Assembly: GCF_020687825.1 (NCBI RefSeq)
Contig: NZ_JAJEWP010000003.1
Span: 1 to 64,000, forward strand
Direction of reading: 5' to 3'
From: Fluctibacter halophilus
GTDB lineage: Bacteria > Pseudomonadota > Gammaproteobacteria > Enterobacterales > Alteromonadaceae
DNA length: 64,000 nt
Position numbers and translations under genes: made by a program. Positions 50,611-63,818 of this stretch are shown in pieces. Under the pieces are notes generated by a model. That model searched no databases. It was not told the origin of the DNA and saw only the letters and a list, made by a program, of their open reading frames with translations. Within the stretch, counting starts at the first letter, position 1. Every line of letters begins with the position of its first letter.

Positions 50611-52512
50611 ATGTTTTATTCTGAAAAATTTGACGTAATCGTTGTGGGTGGAGGGCATGCCGGTACAGAAGCTGCTCTTGCCGCTGCGCGTATGGGTGCG
50701 TCTACATTGCTGCTGACACACAACATTGAAACCCTGGGCCAAATGTCATGTAACCCAGCCATCGGTGGTATTGGTAAAGGTCATTTGGTAAAAGAGATCG
50801 ATGCCCTGGGTGGTGCAATGGCGACTGCCATCGATAAAGGTGGTATTCAATTTCGCACATTGAATTCGAGTAAAGGCCCGGCTGTGCGTGCTACCCGGGC
50901 GCAAGCTGACAGAACCCTGTATAAAAATGCGATTCGGGCAACCCTGGAAAATCAACCTAACCTGACATTGTTTCAACAGTCTTGTGACGATCTGATCGTC
51001 GAAAACGATCGCGTTGTCGGGGTTGTTACACAAATGGGGCTTAAATTCGCCGCTAACGCCGTTGTACTGACTGTAGGTACGTTTCTAGGGGGAACCATCC
51101 ACATTGGGTTGGAAAACTTCCGTGGTGGCCGTGCAGGCGATCCTCCGTCAATAGCCTTAGCTGAACGTTTACGAGCGCTGCCATTCAGGGTCGACCGATT
51201 AAAAACCGGTACGCCGGCAAGATTGGATGCCAGAACACTGGATTACAGTGTCATGCAGGAACAACCCGGCGATACACCAACACCCGTATTCTCCTTCATG
51301 GGCAGCGTTGAGCAGCACCCTCGCCAGATCCCTTGTTACATCACCCATACCAACAGTAATACCCATGACATCATTCGGTCTGGATTAGATCGCTCACCCA
51401 TGTACACCGGGGTGATTGAAGGCATTGGTCCACGCTATTGTCCTTCGATTGAAGACAAAATCATGCGTTTTGCTGACAAAGATACCCATCAGATCTTTGT
51501 TGAACCCGAAGGGCTTAACAGCATTGAAGTGTATCCAAACGGTATTTCCACCAGTTTGCCGTTTGACGTTCAATTGGCGATGATCCGTTCGATCAAAGGG
51601 TTTGAACAAGCCCACATCATTCGTCCTGGCTACGCCATTGAATATGACTTTTTTGATCCGCGGGATCTGAAACAAACTCTGGAAACCAAGTTTATCGACG
51701 GACTGTTTTTTGCCGGCCAGATCAATGGCACAACGGGTTATGAAGAAGCTGGCGCTCAGGGACTTCTGGCCGGTGCCAATGCCGCATTGCAGGTCGCTGA
51801 AAAAGAGCCATTTATTTTGCGTCGTGATGAAGCGTATGCCGGCGTATTGGTTGATGATCTGTCCACCATGGGAACCAAAGAACCGTATCGTATGTTCACC
51901 AGCCGTGCTGAATACCGGTTGTTATTGCGCGAAGATAACGCGGATGTTCGCCTGACCCCGAAAGGACGTGAGATCGGTTTGGTCGACGATCAGCGCTGGG
52001 CGGCGTTCAATGCAAAAATGGACGCCATTGAACTGGAAAAACAGCGGCTGCAGAGCACCTGGATCCATCCACGACATGAAGCGGTGGAAACCCTTAACAA
52101 TGTTTTGAAAAATCCGGTAACCCGGGAACACAGTCTCGAAGATCTGATCCGTCGACCTGAGATGACCTATGCGCAGTTGATGGCCCTTGAGGCCTTTGGC
52201 CCCGGTATTGACGATCCTCGCGCCGCTGAACAGGTAGAGATCCAAATCAAATATGCCGGTTACATCGAACGGCAAAAAGACGAAATTGCCAAAACACAGC
52301 GGCATGAAAACACGTTGTTGCCGATGGATTTCGATTACAGCAGCATTTCCGGACTGTCCAATGAAGTGATTGCCAAGCTGACAGATGCACGACCTGAGAC
52401 AATCGGCAAAGCCTCGCGTATCTCCGGCATTACACCTGCAGCCATTTCATTGTTGTTGGTACACCTCAAAAAACAGGGTTTGCTGCGCAAAGCTGACAAG
52501 GTATCTGCCTGA
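50611..52512 (+). CDS. mnmG: tRNA uridine-5-carboxymethylaminomethyl modification enzyme MnmG
   Basis: A 633-residue FAD enzyme working with MnmE on wobble U34. FAD-binding motif [16 protein letters not shown] at residue 9, [20 protein letters not shown], a redox-cysteine region PCYITHTN, and a C-terminal helical domain for MnmE contact. Length equals E. coli MnmG (629). First gene right of oriC, start ATG 50611. Its stop overlaps the rsmG start by one base. Confidence 0.99.
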   Translation: MFYSEKFDVIVVGGGHAGTEAALAAARMGASTLLLTHNIETLGQMSCNPAIGGIGKGHLVKEIDALGGAMATAIDKGGIQFRTLNSSKGPAVRATRAQADRTLYKNAIRATLENQPNLTLFQQSCDDLIVENDRVVGVVTQMGLKFAANAVVLTVGTFLGGTIHIGLENFRGGRAGDPPSIALAERLRALPFRVDRLKTGTPARLDARTLDYSVMQEQPGDTPTPVFSFMGSVEQHPRQIPCYITHTNSNTHDIIRSGLDRSPMYTGVIEGIGPRYCPSIEDKIMRFADKDTHQIFVEPEGLNSIEVYPNGISTSLPFDVQLAMIRSIKGFEQAHIIRPGYAIEYDFFDPRDLKQTLETKFIDGLFFAGQINGTTGYEEAGAQGLLAGANAALQVAEKEPFILRRDEAYAGVLVDDLSTMGTKEPYRMFTSRAEYRLLLREDNADVRLTPKGREIGLVDDQRWAAFNAKMDAIELEKQRLQSTWIHPRHEAVETLNNVLKNPVTREHSLEDLIRRPEMTYAQLMALEAFGPGIDDPRAAEQVEIQIKYAGYIERQKDEIAKTQRHENTLLPMDFDYSSISGLSNEVIAKLTDARPETIGKASRISGITPAAISLLLVHLKKQGLLRKADKVSA

Positions 52513-53162
52513 TGGAAGCACTCAAGGCCAGCCTGCGCGCACAGTTGTGTGAAGCGTTGCAAGGCATGATGGCACTGGATGTCAGTGAGCAACAACAGCA
52601 CTTGCTGGTGGACTACATTCTGCTTATGCACAAATGGAATAAGGCGTATAACCTGACATCGGTGCGCGATCCACAGGACATGCTGATCAAGCACATTTTG
52701 GATTCCATTGTGGTGTCGCCCCATTTACACGGCAGCCGTTTCATCGATGTTGGAACGGGCCCCGGCTTACCGGGGATCCCACTGGCAATTCTCAACCCGG
52801 ACAAACACTTCGTTTTGCTCGACAGTCTGGGTAAACGGGTACGTTTTATGAAGCAAGTTGGGTTTGAATTGGGGTTGCATAACATTACCCCGGTGCAAAG
52901 CCGTGTCGAGGACTATCATCCGGAAATTCCATTCGACGCTGTACTCAGTCGTGCGTTTGCGTCGCTAAAAGATATGTTGCACTGGTGTGCGCATCTGGTA
53001 GATTCTCAGGGAACGTTCATGGCGTTGAAAGGTCAGTTTCCGACGCAGGAAGTTGAGACCTTGCCTGAACCGTTTGTTCTGCACGATACCATCGAATTGC
53101 AGGTACCGCGTCTCGAAGGGCAACGGCATCTGCTAGTATTGGGCAAAACCAGTCATCGTTAA
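52512..53162 (+). CDS. rsmG: 16S rRNA (guanine-527-N7)-methyltransferase
   Basis: A 216-residue SAM-dependent methyltransferase (GidB family) that modifies G527 near the decoding site; loss gives low-level streptomycin resistance. SAM motif is [17 protein letters not shown], with the [19 protein letters not shown] block before it. Overlaps the mnmG stop (TGATG) and is translationally coupled. Confidence 0.98.
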   Translation: MEALKASLRAQLCEALQGMMALDVSEQQQHLLVDYILLMHKWNKAYNLTSVRDPQDMLIKHILDSIVVSPHLHGSRFIDVGTGPGLPGIPLAILNPDKHFVLLDSLGKRVRFMKQVGFELGLHNITPVQSRVEDYHPEIPFDAVLSRAFASLKDMLHWCAHLVDSQGTFMALKGQFPTQEVETLPEPFVLHDTIELQVPRLEGQRHLLVLGKTSHR

Positions 53163-53209
53163 GTTTCGTACCGGGGAGCAGCGCAGCGCCCTGTTCAATC
53201 ACTGTGTGG

Positions 53210-54004
53210 ATGGGAATTTTGGCCAAAGTCATTGCAATTGCAAATCAGAAAGGTGGTGTGGGTAAAACCACGACTGCTGTCAACGTGGCGGCGTCCATGG
53301 CGGCGACCAAGCGCAAAGTGTTGTTGATTGACCTCGATCCACAGGGTAACGCAACAATGGGCAGCGGTATCGACAAATATGACGTTGACGCGACCAGCTA
53401 CGAATTGCTGATTGAAGACAAGCCGATCAATGAAGTGATCGTTACGGAAACCACCGGTAAGTACCATCTGATCCCTGGCAACAGCGACGTAACCGCTGCT
53501 GAAATCAAGCTGATGGAATTGTTTGCCCGGGAAGTGCGTTTGCGTAAAGCGCTGGACCCGGTGCGTGACTATTACGATTATGTGTTCATAGATTGTCCGC
53601 CATCGCTCAGTCAATTGACAGTCAATGCGATGGCTGCTGCAGATTCTGTGCTGGTGCCGATGCAATGTGAGTACTATGCGCTGGAAGGCCTGACCGCTTT
53701 GATGGATACCATCAAAAAGCTCGCTTCAGTGGTGAATCCCGATTTAAAAATTGAGGGTGTGCTGCGCACCATGTATGATCCCCGCAATCGTCTTGCCAAT
53801 GATGTTTCAGAGCAATTGAAGCGTCACTTCGGTGAGCAGGTATATCGCACTGTGATCCCGCGCAATGTGCGGTTAGCCGAAGCCCCAAGTTTTGGTGCGC
53901 CGGCAATGTACTATGATAAATCTTCCACCGGTGCAAAAGCATATCTGGCCCTGGCCGGAGAAATTTTGCGCCGTCGAGACAAACACCTGAAACAAGCCAG
54001 CTAG
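53210..54004 (+). CDS. parA: Chromosome partitioning ATPase ParA (Soj family)
   Basis: A 264-residue deviant-Walker ATPase that positions origins with ParB. KGGVGKTTTAVN is the deviant Walker A near residue 15, then LLIDLDPQGNATMGSGI and FIDCPPSL. The start is uncertain: ATG 53210 is used here, but a TTG at 53219 gives MAKVIAIANQ, closer to family N-termini, behind GGGA. Followed by parB. Confidence 0.97.
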   Translation: MGILAKVIAIANQKGGVGKTTTAVNVAASMAATKRKVLLIDLDPQGNATMGSGIDKYDVDATSYELLIEDKPINEVIVTETTGKYHLIPGNSDVTAAEIKLMELFAREVRLRKALDPVRDYYDYVFIDCPPSLSQLTVNAMAAADSVLVPMQCEYYALEGLTALMDTIKKLASVVNPDLKIEGVLRTMYDPRNRLANDVSEQLKRHFGEQVYRTVIPRNVRLAEAPSFGAPAMYYDKSSTGAKAYLALAGEILRRRDKHLKQAS

Positions 54005-54043
54005 CGCTTGGACTTCAAGGGCAGAGAGGTAAAAAGAGACTCC

Positions 54044-54910
54044 ATGTCGGCGAAAAAACGAGGATTGGGCCGAGGACTGGATGCCCTGTTGGCCACCAGT
54101 CATGCCAACGAAGAACGTGAATCCAACGCAGCCACCAAAGGCGAACTGCAGAAAATTCCGATCGAATTTTTACAGCCTGGCAAGTATCAGCCTCGCAAAG
54201 ACATGTCTCCCGAAGCGCTGGAAGAACTGGCGTCATCGATTCGATCCCAGGGCATTATCCAGCCGATTGTAGTGCGTAAACTCGACGAGCAACGGTTTGA
54301 AATCATCGCCGGAGAGCGGCGCTGGCGCGCTTCCCAGTTAGCACAGCTTGATGTAGTACCTTGTCTGATCAAGGATGTGCCGGATGAAGCCGCCGTTGCT
54401 ATCGCGCTGATCGAAAACATTCAACGTGAAGATCTCAATGCGATGGAAGAGGCCCAGGCTCTGGATCGCCTGATGGTCGAATTTGAATTAACCCATCAGG
54501 AAGTGGCTGAAGCGGTCGGTAAATCCCGCACTACCGTGACGAACCTGTTGCGTTTGAACCACCTCAATGACGATGTGAAGCTGCTGCTCGAGCATGGCGA
54601 TATTGAGATGGGCCATGCCCGAGCATTACTGGCCTTGACCGGCGATCAGCAAACGGAAGCGGCACAAATCGTATCCGGCAAGGGGATGACGGTGCGCGAC
54701 ACTGAAAACCTGGTGCGCAGGTTACTTGAGCCGCCCAAAGAAAAAGCTCCCAACAAGCCAGACCCTGACGTAGAGCGCCTCGAGTCTCGATTGTCAGAAA
54801 ATCTCGGTGCGCCGGTGTCGATTGCCCACAATGCAAAAGGCAAAGGTAAAATGGTGATTAATTTTTCCAGTCTGGAGCAGCTCGACGGCATTCTTGCTCG
54901 TATCAAATAA
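54044..54910 (+). CDS. parB: Chromosome partitioning protein ParB
   Basis: A 288-residue CTP-dependent clamp that loads at parS and spreads on DNA. KRGLGRGLDALL begins the protein; the ParB/Srx CTPase domain has QPRKDMSPEALEELA, QGIIQPIVV and GERRWRAS; the helix-turn-helix covers LTHQEVAEAVGKSRTTVTN; the C-terminal 45 residues dimerise. Start ATG 54044 has AGAGG upstream. Its parS sites are at 37448 and 38084. Confidence 0.98.
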   Translation: MSAKKRGLGRGLDALLATSHANEERESNAATKGELQKIPIEFLQPGKYQPRKDMSPEALEELASSIRSQGIIQPIVVRKLDEQRFEIIAGERRWRASQLAQLDVVPCLIKDVPDEAAVAIALIENIQREDLNAMEEAQALDRLMVEFELTHQEVAEAVGKSRTTVTNLLRLNHLNDDVKLLLEHGDIEMGHARALLALTGDQQTEAAQIVSGKGMTVRDTENLVRRLLEPPKEKAPNKPDPDVERLESRLSENLGAPVSIAHNAKGKGKMVINFSSLEQLDGILARIK

Positions 54911-54912
54911 TC

Positions 54913-55737
54913 CTAGAAAGGGTCGGGCAACGTCAGGTGAGCATATTGCGGTCGTTGTTTGACCGACTTCAGGACAGTCCGGATCAAGGCAATGGTTTCA
55001 GGTCTCGTGTCCAGACTGGCTGCTAACCACAGCTGTTTGACGTCCTGAATGACACCCAGCGGATAGAGTTTATTTGCCATTGTCGGGTGGCGCTTGCTAT
55101 AGCGGTTAAATATCTGTTCCGACGCATAGGCCAATTGCGCACGATTGCGCTGCAATAATCCCCAAACATCATCATGATCCACTGCCAGTATCAGATTTTT
55201 TCCGGGCCTAAATCCAAGTTTTAACAGCGCTTCTTCTTCGTAGCTCCCACGGGTAGCCGCTGCGATCAAACCCTTCGCCTGATCCAGCGAATTCAGTGCT
55301 AGAGCGTCTGGTGGCTGGTTGGCATAGATGTGATAGCGCTCAGTAAAAAGCACATCGATCCATTCAAACAGCGGCTCCCTTTCGGGGCTGCGGATAATGG
55401 AAAAAATTAACACGTTCGGTGCGTGCTGCGCTTCTTCGAATGCGCGTGCCCAGGGCATCACTTCAAAAGTGGCTTCAATACCGGCTTCAAGTAAGACGTC
55501 GTACATCATTTGATAAGAAAGACCGTCGACCAGACGCCCTTGATGCGCTATTTGATAGGGGGGAAGGTGCTCAGTCACTATCCGTACTGGGGAACCATCA
55601 GACGCTGCCCAGCTGGGGTAGGACAGCAACATCAACAACAGTAAACAGCATCCATGCAATCTTGAAAAACGCGATAGCAAGGTGATCACGACCAAGGTAA
55701 GAGTACGTAGAACTAAGGGTAGCTGTTGGAAAGTCAA
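54913..55737 (-). CDS. Solitary periplasmic solute-binding-like protein (PBP2 fold)
   Basis: A 274-residue exported protein. An unusually long hydrophobic N-terminus (about 1-44) ends YPSWA; a shorter start is possible. The mature part matches the paralogue at 27335: TEHLPPYQI, MPWARAFEEA and REPLFEWIDV align with TEPSPPYQY, YPWARAYRNA and RAPLFHWIAP. No permease or ATPase is nearby, so its ligand and partner are unknown. It converges on parB with a two-base gap and is divergent from the ATP synthase operon. Confidence 0.82.
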   Translation of the reverse strand: MTFQQLPLVLRTLTLVVITLLSRFSRLHGCCLLLLMLLSYPSWAASDGSPVRIVTEHLPPYQIAHQGRLVDGLSYQMMYDVLLEAGIEATFEVMPWARAFEEAQHAPNVLIFSIIRSPEREPLFEWIDVLFTERYHIYANQPPDALALNSLDQAKGLIAAATRGSYEEEALLKLGFRPGKNLILAVDHDDVWGLLQRNRAQLAYASEQIFNRYSKRHPTMANKLYPLGVIQDVKQLWLAASLDTRPETIALIRTVLKSVKQRPQYAHLTLPDPF

Positions 55738-55894
55738 ATGTCAGATTTATGTCAGCTAAACAGAATTTATTGCGTTAAAAGTACACTTCTACGCCAATTT
55801 GATGATACTTTGGGCAATTAAGTGCCTTGATTTATCAGTACTTTGAAGCCAAATCTGAAATTTTTCAAAACACCGTACAAAACGCGGTTAGTGG

Positions 55895-55922
55895 TTGAAA
55901 ATTTGCGGTAAATCAGTATACT
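55895..55922 (+). promoter_or_regulatory. Promoter of the ATP synthase operon
   Basis: TTGAAA (55895-55900), a 16-bp spacer and TATACT (55917-55922), 43 bp before the atpI start codon. The only good promoter in the 227-bp gap. Confidence 0.75.
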
Positions 55923-55964
55923 TTTGGCGCTTTTTGTTTGGGTTTAAACATACAAAGGACACAA

Positions 55965-56354
55965 GTGATAACAAGCTTGACCGAAAATGGTCGAAAGCTG
56001 GTCAGGAAAGTGGTGTGGGTTCAGAGCGGCGTTGTCGTTGCCTGCGCACTGGTTACGACGCTGATGATGGAAGCGACGACTGGGTTATCGGTTTTTTATG
56101 GGGGGCTTATTGGCATCCTCCCGTTTGTCCTTTTTGCGCGATTCGCGTTTCGATACGCCGGCGGTCGCAGCAACCAGAAAGTTGTGCGCAGTTTCAGCCA
56201 AGGCGCCAAGCTCAAACTACTGACAAGTATGATTTTATTCGTTGTGGCATTTGCCGTTTTGAACGCTCAACCGTTGCCCGTATTGGCCGGTTATGCCGCA
56301 ACGCTCATCGCCCAATGGGGAGCGATGCTGGCAAACAGTTCAACGCCTGACTAG
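55965..56354 (+). CDS. atpI: ATP synthase protein I
   Basis: A 129-residue inner-membrane protein that assists c-ring assembly. Four hydrophobic segments (about residues 16-35, 40-56, 77-93, 100-120) are visible. The start is the GTG at 55965 with AAAGGA upstream; the frame's earlier start has none. First gene of the atp operon, as in E. coli. Confidence 0.9.
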   Translation: MITSLTENGRKLVRKVVWVQSGVVVACALVTTLMMEATTGLSVFYGGLIGILPFVLFARFAFRYAGGRSNQKVVRSFSQGAKLKLLTSMILFVVAFAVLNAQPLPVLAGYAATLIAQWGAMLANSSTPD

Positions 56355-56401
56355 GGGCGATGCCAGGAACGGTTTTTTTCACTTTAAACAATTTGGGTTA
56401 A

Positions 56402-57238
<837 letters not shown>

Positions 57239-57242
57239 TTTA

Positions 57243-57270
57243 CCGGGCCATGCCAATGCGGTGTGGCCGG
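57243..57270 (+). other. Hairpin in the atpB-atpE gap
   Basis: CCGG and CCATGCC pair with GGTGTGG and CCGG, with a one-base bulge and loop AATGC. No T-run follows closely, so it is not a terminator; a role in mRNA stability or processing, raising atpE output, is an inference. Confidence 0.5.
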
Positions 57271-57296
57271 AAATGAACCGAGTTTTTTAAACATTA

Positions 57297-57317
57297 CTTT
57301 TAACTTTTAACTTTTAA
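57297..57317 (+). repeat. Tandem CTTTTAA x3 in the atpE leader
   Basis: Three perfect 7-bp copies end 25 bp before atpE, followed by TTGGAGACTTAA as ribosome-binding site. E. coli atpE has a U-rich translation enhancer ending TGGAGACTGTC in the same place, so this is probably the same kind of element, giving the roughly ten-fold higher c-subunit dosage. Confidence 0.65.
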
Positions 57318-57342
57318 ACTTAACGTAAATTTGGAGACTTAA

Positions 57343-57570
<228 letters not shown>

Positions 57571-57614
57571 GTTTAATTACGTCATTAGCGAACATTTAAA
57601 GAGGAGGAGCGGTT

Positions 57615-58085
57615 GTGAACATTAACGCCACTCTAATCGGCCAATTGATTGCTTTCGCAGTCTTTGTGGGCTTCTGCATGAAATTTGTGTGGCCCCCATT
57701 GCTGGAAGCGATTGAGAAGCGTCAGAAGGACATTGCTGACGGTCTGGCCAAATCAGAACGCGGCCAAAAGGAACTTGAACTGGCTCAGGAGAAAGCAACT
57801 GAGCAGCTCAAAGAGGCCAAAGCTCAAGCAGCTGAAATTATCGAGCAAGCCAAGAAGCGTGCTTCCCAGATCGTGGATGAAGAGACGCAACGCGGCCATG
57901 ACGAGCGTGAAAAAATCATTGCGCAAGGTCATAGTGAGATTGACGCTGAGCGTAACCGTGTGAAAGAGGAACTTCGTAAGCAGGTTGCTGTGCTAGCAGT
58001 AGCCGGTGCTGAGAAAATCCTGGCGCGAGAAATCGACGCCGCTGCACAAAGCGACATCGTTGAAAAACTTGTCGCTGAGCTATAA
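57615..58085 (+). CDS. atpF: ATP synthase F0 subunit b
   Basis: A 156-residue peripheral-stalk protein: one N-terminal transmembrane helix ([19 protein letters not shown]) then a long charged coiled coil (about 30-140) that dimerises and holds F1. Starts with GTG at 57615 behind a very strong AGAGGAGGAG. Length equals E. coli b. Confidence 0.98.
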   Translation: MNINATLIGQLIAFAVFVGFCMKFVWPPLLEAIEKRQKDIADGLAKSERGQKELELAQEKATEQLKEAKAQAAEIIEQAKKRASQIVDEETQRGHDEREKIIAQGHSEIDAERNRVKEELRKQVAVLAVAGAEKILAREIDAAAQSDIVEKLVAEL

Positions 58086-58099
58086 GGGGTTAAAGAGCT

Positions 58100-58633
58100 A
58101 TGTCTGAATTGACTACTATCGCTCGCCCTTATGCCAAAGCAGCTTTCGACTATGCGGTCGAGAAGCAAACCGTACCTGCGTGGCAGGACATGTTGAACTT
58201 TGCCGGTGAAGTGGCCAAAAACCCCGATATCAAAGATTTGATGTCCGGTGCCTTGGCGGCTGAAAAACTGGCTGAGATTTTCATCAATATCTGCGGTGAA
58301 CAACTCGACGAACATGGCCAGAACCTGATCAAGGTTTTGGCTGAAAACGGACGCTTACAAGCGCTTCCTGAGATTGCCCTGTTGTATGCACAATACAAGG
58401 CAGAGTACGACAAAGAGATTGATGTAGATATCACCTCTGCTGTCGCACTGGATGCCAAGCAACAGGCCGAGATCAGCGCGTCTCTTGAAAAACGTCTTGC
58501 ACGAAAAGTTAAGCTGAATTGTGACGTGGATGCGGCCCTGGTGGCCGGCGTCGTTATTAAAGCCGGTGACACTGTGATTGATGGTTCTGTACGAGCCAAA
58601 CTCCAACGTCTAGCCGACACGTTACAAGCATAA
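58100..58633 (+). CDS. atpH: ATP synthase F1 subunit delta
   Basis: A 177-residue stator protein linking the b stalk to the top of F1. Typical N-terminus [17 protein letters not shown] (helical domain) and C-terminal block [20 protein letters not shown]. Length equals E. coli delta. 14 bp after atpF. Confidence 0.98.
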   Translation: MSELTTIARPYAKAAFDYAVEKQTVPAWQDMLNFAGEVAKNPDIKDLMSGALAAEKLAEIFINICGEQLDEHGQNLIKVLAENGRLQALPEIALLYAQYKAEYDKEIDVDITSAVALDAKQQAEISASLEKRLARKVKLNCDVDAALVAGVVIKAGDTVIDGSVRAKLQRLADTLQA

Positions 58634-58646
58634 CGGGGAAAAGAGC

Positions 58647-60188
58647 ATGCAACTGAATTCCACTGAAATTGCAGAACTGATCAAAAAGCGAATTGAGCAG
58701 TTTGAAGTAGTAAGTGAAGCTCGAAATGAAGGTACTATCGTTGGTGTAACCGACGGTATCATCCGCATCCACGGCCTGGCCGATGTGATGCAAGGTGAGA
58801 TGATTGAGCTTCCTGGTAATCGCTACGCTATCGCATTGAACCTTGAGCGCGACTCTGTCGGCGCGGTAGTAATGGGCCCTTATGCAGATCTGCAAGAAGG
58901 GGTCAAAGTAAAATCCACCGGTCGTATCCTGGAAGTACCCGTAGGTCGTAACCTGCTGGGTCGTGTTGTTAACACCCTGGGTGCACCTATCGATGGTAAA
59001 GGCGCAATTGACGCAGACGGTTTTGAGCCGGTTGAAAAGATTGCCCCTGGTGTTATCGAGCGTCAATCGGTTGATCAACCGGTACAGACTGGTTATAAGT
59101 CCGTTGACTCCATGATCCCAATCGGTCGTGGTCAGCGTGAGTTGATCATCGGTGACCGTCAAACCGGTAAAACTGCGATGGCCGTTGACGCCATCATCAA
59201 CCAGAAAGAATCCGGCATTAAGTGTGTTTACGTAGCCATCGGTCAGAAAGCATCGACCATTGCTAACGTTGTACGCAAGCTGGAAGAGCATGGTGCAATG
59301 GATCACACCATTGTGGTTGCTGCATCTGCATCAGAATCTGCTGCACTGCAATACCTGGCACCTTACTCTGGTTGTACTATGGGTGAATATTTCCGCGACC
59401 GCGGTGAAGACGCCCTGATCATTTACGATGATTTGTCCAAGCAAGCCGTTGCTTACCGTCAAATCTCATTGTTGCTGCGTCGTCCGCCAGGCCGTGAAGC
59501 CTATCCTGGTGACGTATTCTATCTACACTCCCGTCTGCTTGAGCGTGCTGCTCGTGTAAACGATGTGTACGTAGAGAAGTTCACCAATGGTGAAGTGAAA
59601 GGCAAAACCGGTTCTTTGACCGCGCTGCCTATCATCGAAACCCAGGCCGGTGACGTATCAGCCTTCGTACCTACCAACGTGATTTCGATCACCGACGGTC
59701 AGATCTTCCTGGAAACTGACCTGTTCAACGCCGGTATTCGTCCTGCGGTGAACGCCGGTATCTCGGTATCTCGTGTTGGTGGTGCTGCGCAGACCAAGAT
59801 CATCAAAAAACTGGGCGGTGGTATCCGTCTGGCGTTGGCTCAGTATCGTGAGCTGGCGGCGTTCTCTCAGTTCGCATCTGACCTGGATGACGCGACCCGT
59901 GCCCAATTGGAGCATGGTGAGCGTGTAACTGAGTTGATGAAGCAGAAGCAATACTCGCCATTGTCGATTGCTGACATGGGTGTTTCGCTGTTTGCAGTGG
60001 AAAAAGGTTATTTGAAAGACATCGAACTGAACAAAGTTCTGGATTTCGAAGCTGCCCTGCACTCCTTCATGAACACTGAGTACGCAGATCTGGTCAAGAC
60101 TATCAACGATAAAGGCGACTACAACGGTGAAATCGAAGCCATGTTGACTGAAGCTTTGGACAAGTTCAAAGCAACACAAACGTGGTAA
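58647..60188 (+). CDS. atpA: ATP synthase F1 subunit alpha
   Basis: A 513-residue subunit of the F1 hexamer with non-catalytic nucleotide sites. Walker [12 protein letters not shown] near residue 170, [12 protein letters not shown] for Walker B, and [14 protein letters not shown], the alpha/beta family signature. Length equals E. coli alpha. Codon use here is visibly more biased than in the neighbours, as for highly expressed genes. Confidence 0.99.
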   Translation: MQLNSTEIAELIKKRIEQFEVVSEARNEGTIVGVTDGIIRIHGLADVMQGEMIELPGNRYAIALNLERDSVGAVVMGPYADLQEGVKVKSTGRILEVPVGRNLLGRVVNTLGAPIDGKGAIDADGFEPVEKIAPGVIERQSVDQPVQTGYKSVDSMIPIGRGQRELIIGDRQTGKTAMAVDAIINQKESGIKCVYVAIGQKASTIANVVRKLEEHGAMDHTIVVAASASESAALQYLAPYSGCTMGEYFRDRGEDALIIYDDLSKQAVAYRQISLLLRRPPGREAYPGDVFYLHSRLLERAARVNDVYVEKFTNGEVKGKTGSLTALPIIETQAGDVSAFVPTNVISITDGQIFLETDLFNAGIRPAVNAGISVSRVGGAAQTKIIKKLGGGIRLALAQYRELAAFSQFASDLDDATRAQLEHGERVTELMKQKQYSPLSIADMGVSLFAVEKGYLKDIELNKVLDFEAALHSFMNTEYADLVKTINDKGDYNGEIEAMLTEALDKFKATQTW

Positions 60189-60249
60189 TCACCGGTGCTT
60201 CATACCCTCGGGTGTGAAGCACATAAGTTGAGTTAGCGGAGATAGAGTC

Positions 60250-61110
60250 ATGGCCAGCGGAAAAGAGATAAAAGGTAAGATCGGGAGTATTAAAAATACT
60301 CAGAAGATCACCAGCGCAATGGAAATGGTTGCAGCGTCCAAAATGAAAAAGGCGCAAGACCGTATGGCATCAAGCCGTCCATATGCTCAAAGCATGCGTA
60401 AAGTGATCGGTCACCTGGCGCACGGTAACCTCGAATATCGCCATCCTTATCTGGAAGAGCGTGAGGTGAAACGCGTAGGCTATATCGTCATCTCGACTGA
60501 CCGCGGTTTATGTGGTGGTTTGAACACCAATGAGTTCAAGCTGGTAACGACCGCCGTTAGAGAGTGGCAGCAGAAAGACGTAGAAGTTGACTTTGCTGCA
60601 CTGGGAGCGAAAGCCTGTGCTTTCTTCGGCCGTTTTGGTGGCAGCGTTCTGGCGGCAGAGTCCGGCCTGGGCGATGCACCGAGCGTCAGCGATGTGATTG
60701 GTACAGTGCGTGTCATGTTGGATGCGTACGATGAAGGCAAGATTGACCGATTGTTTTTGGTCCACAATGAATTCGTCAATACCATGTCACAGACGCCGAA
60801 AATCGAGCAATTATTACCTTTGCCGAAGTCTGACGATGATGATTTAACACACCGTTGGGACTACATCTACGAACCGGATCCAAAAGCAATTTTGGAAACA
60901 TTGATGGTGCGTTATGTGGAATCCCAAGTGTACCAAGGCGTAGTTGAAAATTCTGCGTCCGAGCAAGCAGCCCGTATGGTGGCAATGAAAGCAGCTACCG
61001 ACAATGCCGGCAATCTGATTGATGACTTGCAACTGGTATACAACAAAGCACGTCAAGCCGCGATCACTCAGGAGATTTCCGAGATCGTGAGCGGCGCTGC
61101 GGCGGTGTAG
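60250..61110 (+). CDS. atpG: ATP synthase F1 subunit gamma
   Basis: A 286-residue central shaft: N- and C-terminal helices form the coiled coil that rotates in the alpha3beta3 ring. Start [20 protein letters not shown] and the C-terminal [21 protein letters not shown] are canonical. Confidence 0.99.
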   Translation: MASGKEIKGKIGSIKNTQKITSAMEMVAASKMKKAQDRMASSRPYAQSMRKVIGHLAHGNLEYRHPYLEEREVKRVGYIVISTDRGLCGGLNTNEFKLVTTAVREWQQKDVEVDFAALGAKACAFFGRFGGSVLAAESGLGDAPSVSDVIGTVRVMLDAYDEGKIDRLFLVHNEFVNTMSQTPKIEQLLPLPKSDDDDLTHRWDYIYEPDPKAILETLMVRYVESQVYQGVVENSASEQAARMVAMKAATDNAGNLIDDLQLVYNKARQAAITQEISEIVSGAAAV

Positions 61111-61133
61111 GCAAAGGTTTAAAAAGAAATTGA

Positions 61134-62528
<1,395 letters not shown>

Positions 62529-62614
62529 TTAAGTCACTGACGTGCAGTGGTTCCATTGCACGTCAGTCTTAACACGGTATTGGCTTTTCGCGAATAACCC
62601 AGGTAGGAGGTTCA

Positions 62615-63031
62615 ATGGCAGCAATGACAGTACATCTGGATGTGGTAAGCGCCGAAGAAAAATTGTTTTCCGGTCGCGTTGAAACGATTCAGGTGACAGG
62701 TAGCGAAGGTGAACTGGGTATTTATCCCGGCCACGCCCCTTTGATTACCGCCCTGAAGCCTGGCATGGTACGTCTGGTTAAGCAGCATGGTCACGAGGAG
62801 ATGATTTACATCGCCGGTGGTATGTTGGAAGTACAACCTGGCTCCGTTACCGTATTGGCAGACACCGCTGTTCGTGCCGAAGATTTGGACGAACAAGCCG
62901 CTCTAGACGCGAAGACTCGCGCCGAAGAGCACATTGCCAACCCAGGTACTGATTTCGATTATGCAGAGGCTGCATCTCAACTGGCAGAAGCAATTGCCCA
63001 GTTGCGATTGATCCAGAAAATGCGTAAATAA
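62615..63031 (+). CDS. atpC: ATP synthase F1 subunit epsilon
   Basis: A 138-residue subunit: N-terminal beta sandwich (residues 3-85, including [12 protein letters not shown]) that contacts the c ring, and a C-terminal two-helix domain that can inhibit hydrolysis. Strong AGGAGG before ATG 62615. Last gene of the operon; glmU, which often follows, is absent. Confidence 0.98.
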   Translation: MAAMTVHLDVVSAEEKLFSGRVETIQVTGSEGELGIYPGHAPLITALKPGMVRLVKQHGHEEMIYIAGGMLEVQPGSVTVLADTAVRAEDLDEQAALDAKTRAEEHIANPGTDFDYAEAASQLAEAIAQLRLIQKMRK

Positions 63032-63043
63032 TTGAAATACATA

Positions 63044-63059
63044 TGTTTCATGTGAAACC
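63044..63059. other. Degenerate parS-like site
   Basis: TGTTTCATGTGAAACC matches the parS consensus at all but two positions (central C to T, last A to C). It overlaps the start of the atpC terminator. With two mismatches ParB binding is doubtful. Confidence 0.35.
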
Positions 63060-63080
63060 CGGCTTTACGCCGGGTTTTTT
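63055..63080 (+). terminator. Terminator of the atp operon
   Basis: Nine-bp stem AAACCCGGC / GCCGGGTTT with loop TTTAC and a T-run. Confidence 0.92.
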
Positions 63081-63098
63081 ATTGCCTGCTTCGCAATC

Positions 63099-63689
63099 TC
63101 AGCATTGGTGGGACGGAGGTTGCCGGTGATGTTGTTGCAACTGGTCAAATACGTTGTACAGGCCATCAGCACTCATTCCCCATCCTGCAGTAAGGGTATA
63201 GGCGACTGCCTCAAGGGTTGATAATCCATTGGGCTGCCGTGTGTGACGGATACGATAGCTGCTGTCAGGTGGATTGGCGAAATGCCAACTGGGCAATGCG
63301 TGCAACCATGGATTGAGTTGCCAGAGTTTATACGCTTTTCGCCAGGTCGCATCCAACACGACGACATCTGTCACCGACCGTCGCTGGGCAGTGGGTACTT
63401 GTTCCAATGCAACACTGTCGGCATTTGGATAGAGCACAACAACATGGCGGTCAGGTCGGTCACTAATCTGTTTTAGGACGTCGAAATCGTCCTCGGTTTC
63501 GCCTCTCAGGCATTGGCTGTTTGACATACACAGCGAAACCAGGCGCGCGGTATTTTTGGCGTGTTTTGTTTCTGTGGGGTGCTGCAATATCCACCAGTGA
63601 ACGGGAGATGCTATCTCACAGAGGTAACTGCATAGGCAGGTACTGAGGGGATATTCGCAGTGGGGGCAATAAGCACGCTTGTTCATCAT
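63099..63689 (-). CDS. DTW-domain tRNA-uridine aminocarboxypropyltransferase
   Basis: A 196-residue enzyme of the DTW family, which transfers the 3-amino-3-carboxypropyl group of SAM to uridine (acp3U47) of tRNA. The N-terminal zinc ribbon CPHC...CLC (residues 8-20) and the family motif DATWRKA are clear, with YRIRHTRQPNGLSTLEA near the C-terminus. Two consecutive ATGs (63689, 63686). Convergent with the atp operon. Confidence 0.92.
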   Translation of the reverse strand: MMNKRAYCPHCEYPLSTCLCSYLCEIASPVHWWILQHPTETKHAKNTARLVSLCMSNSQCLRGETEDDFDVLKQISDRPDRHVVVLYPNADSVALEQVPTAQRRSVTDVVVLDATWRKAYKLWQLNPWLHALPSWHFANPPDSSYRIRHTRQPNGLSTLEAVAYTLTAGWGMSADGLYNVFDQLQQHHRQPPSHQC

Positions 63690-63818
63690 CAGGATACTAG
63701 CACGTGTTTGCCGCAGACAGAGAAAAACACTCGCCGATTAACACTGAAAACTGGTAGTCTTTGGCGATAACTTTTGCGCACAAGGGCCTGAGCACAGGCC
63801 GTGAGAAAGGGACTGTTC

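Noticed and set aside
58557-59306. Long antisense reading frame (249 residues) opposite atpA
   Set aside because: atpA is certain on the other strand with strong codon bias; biased codons often leave long antisense frames. No family resemblance or ribosome-binding site.
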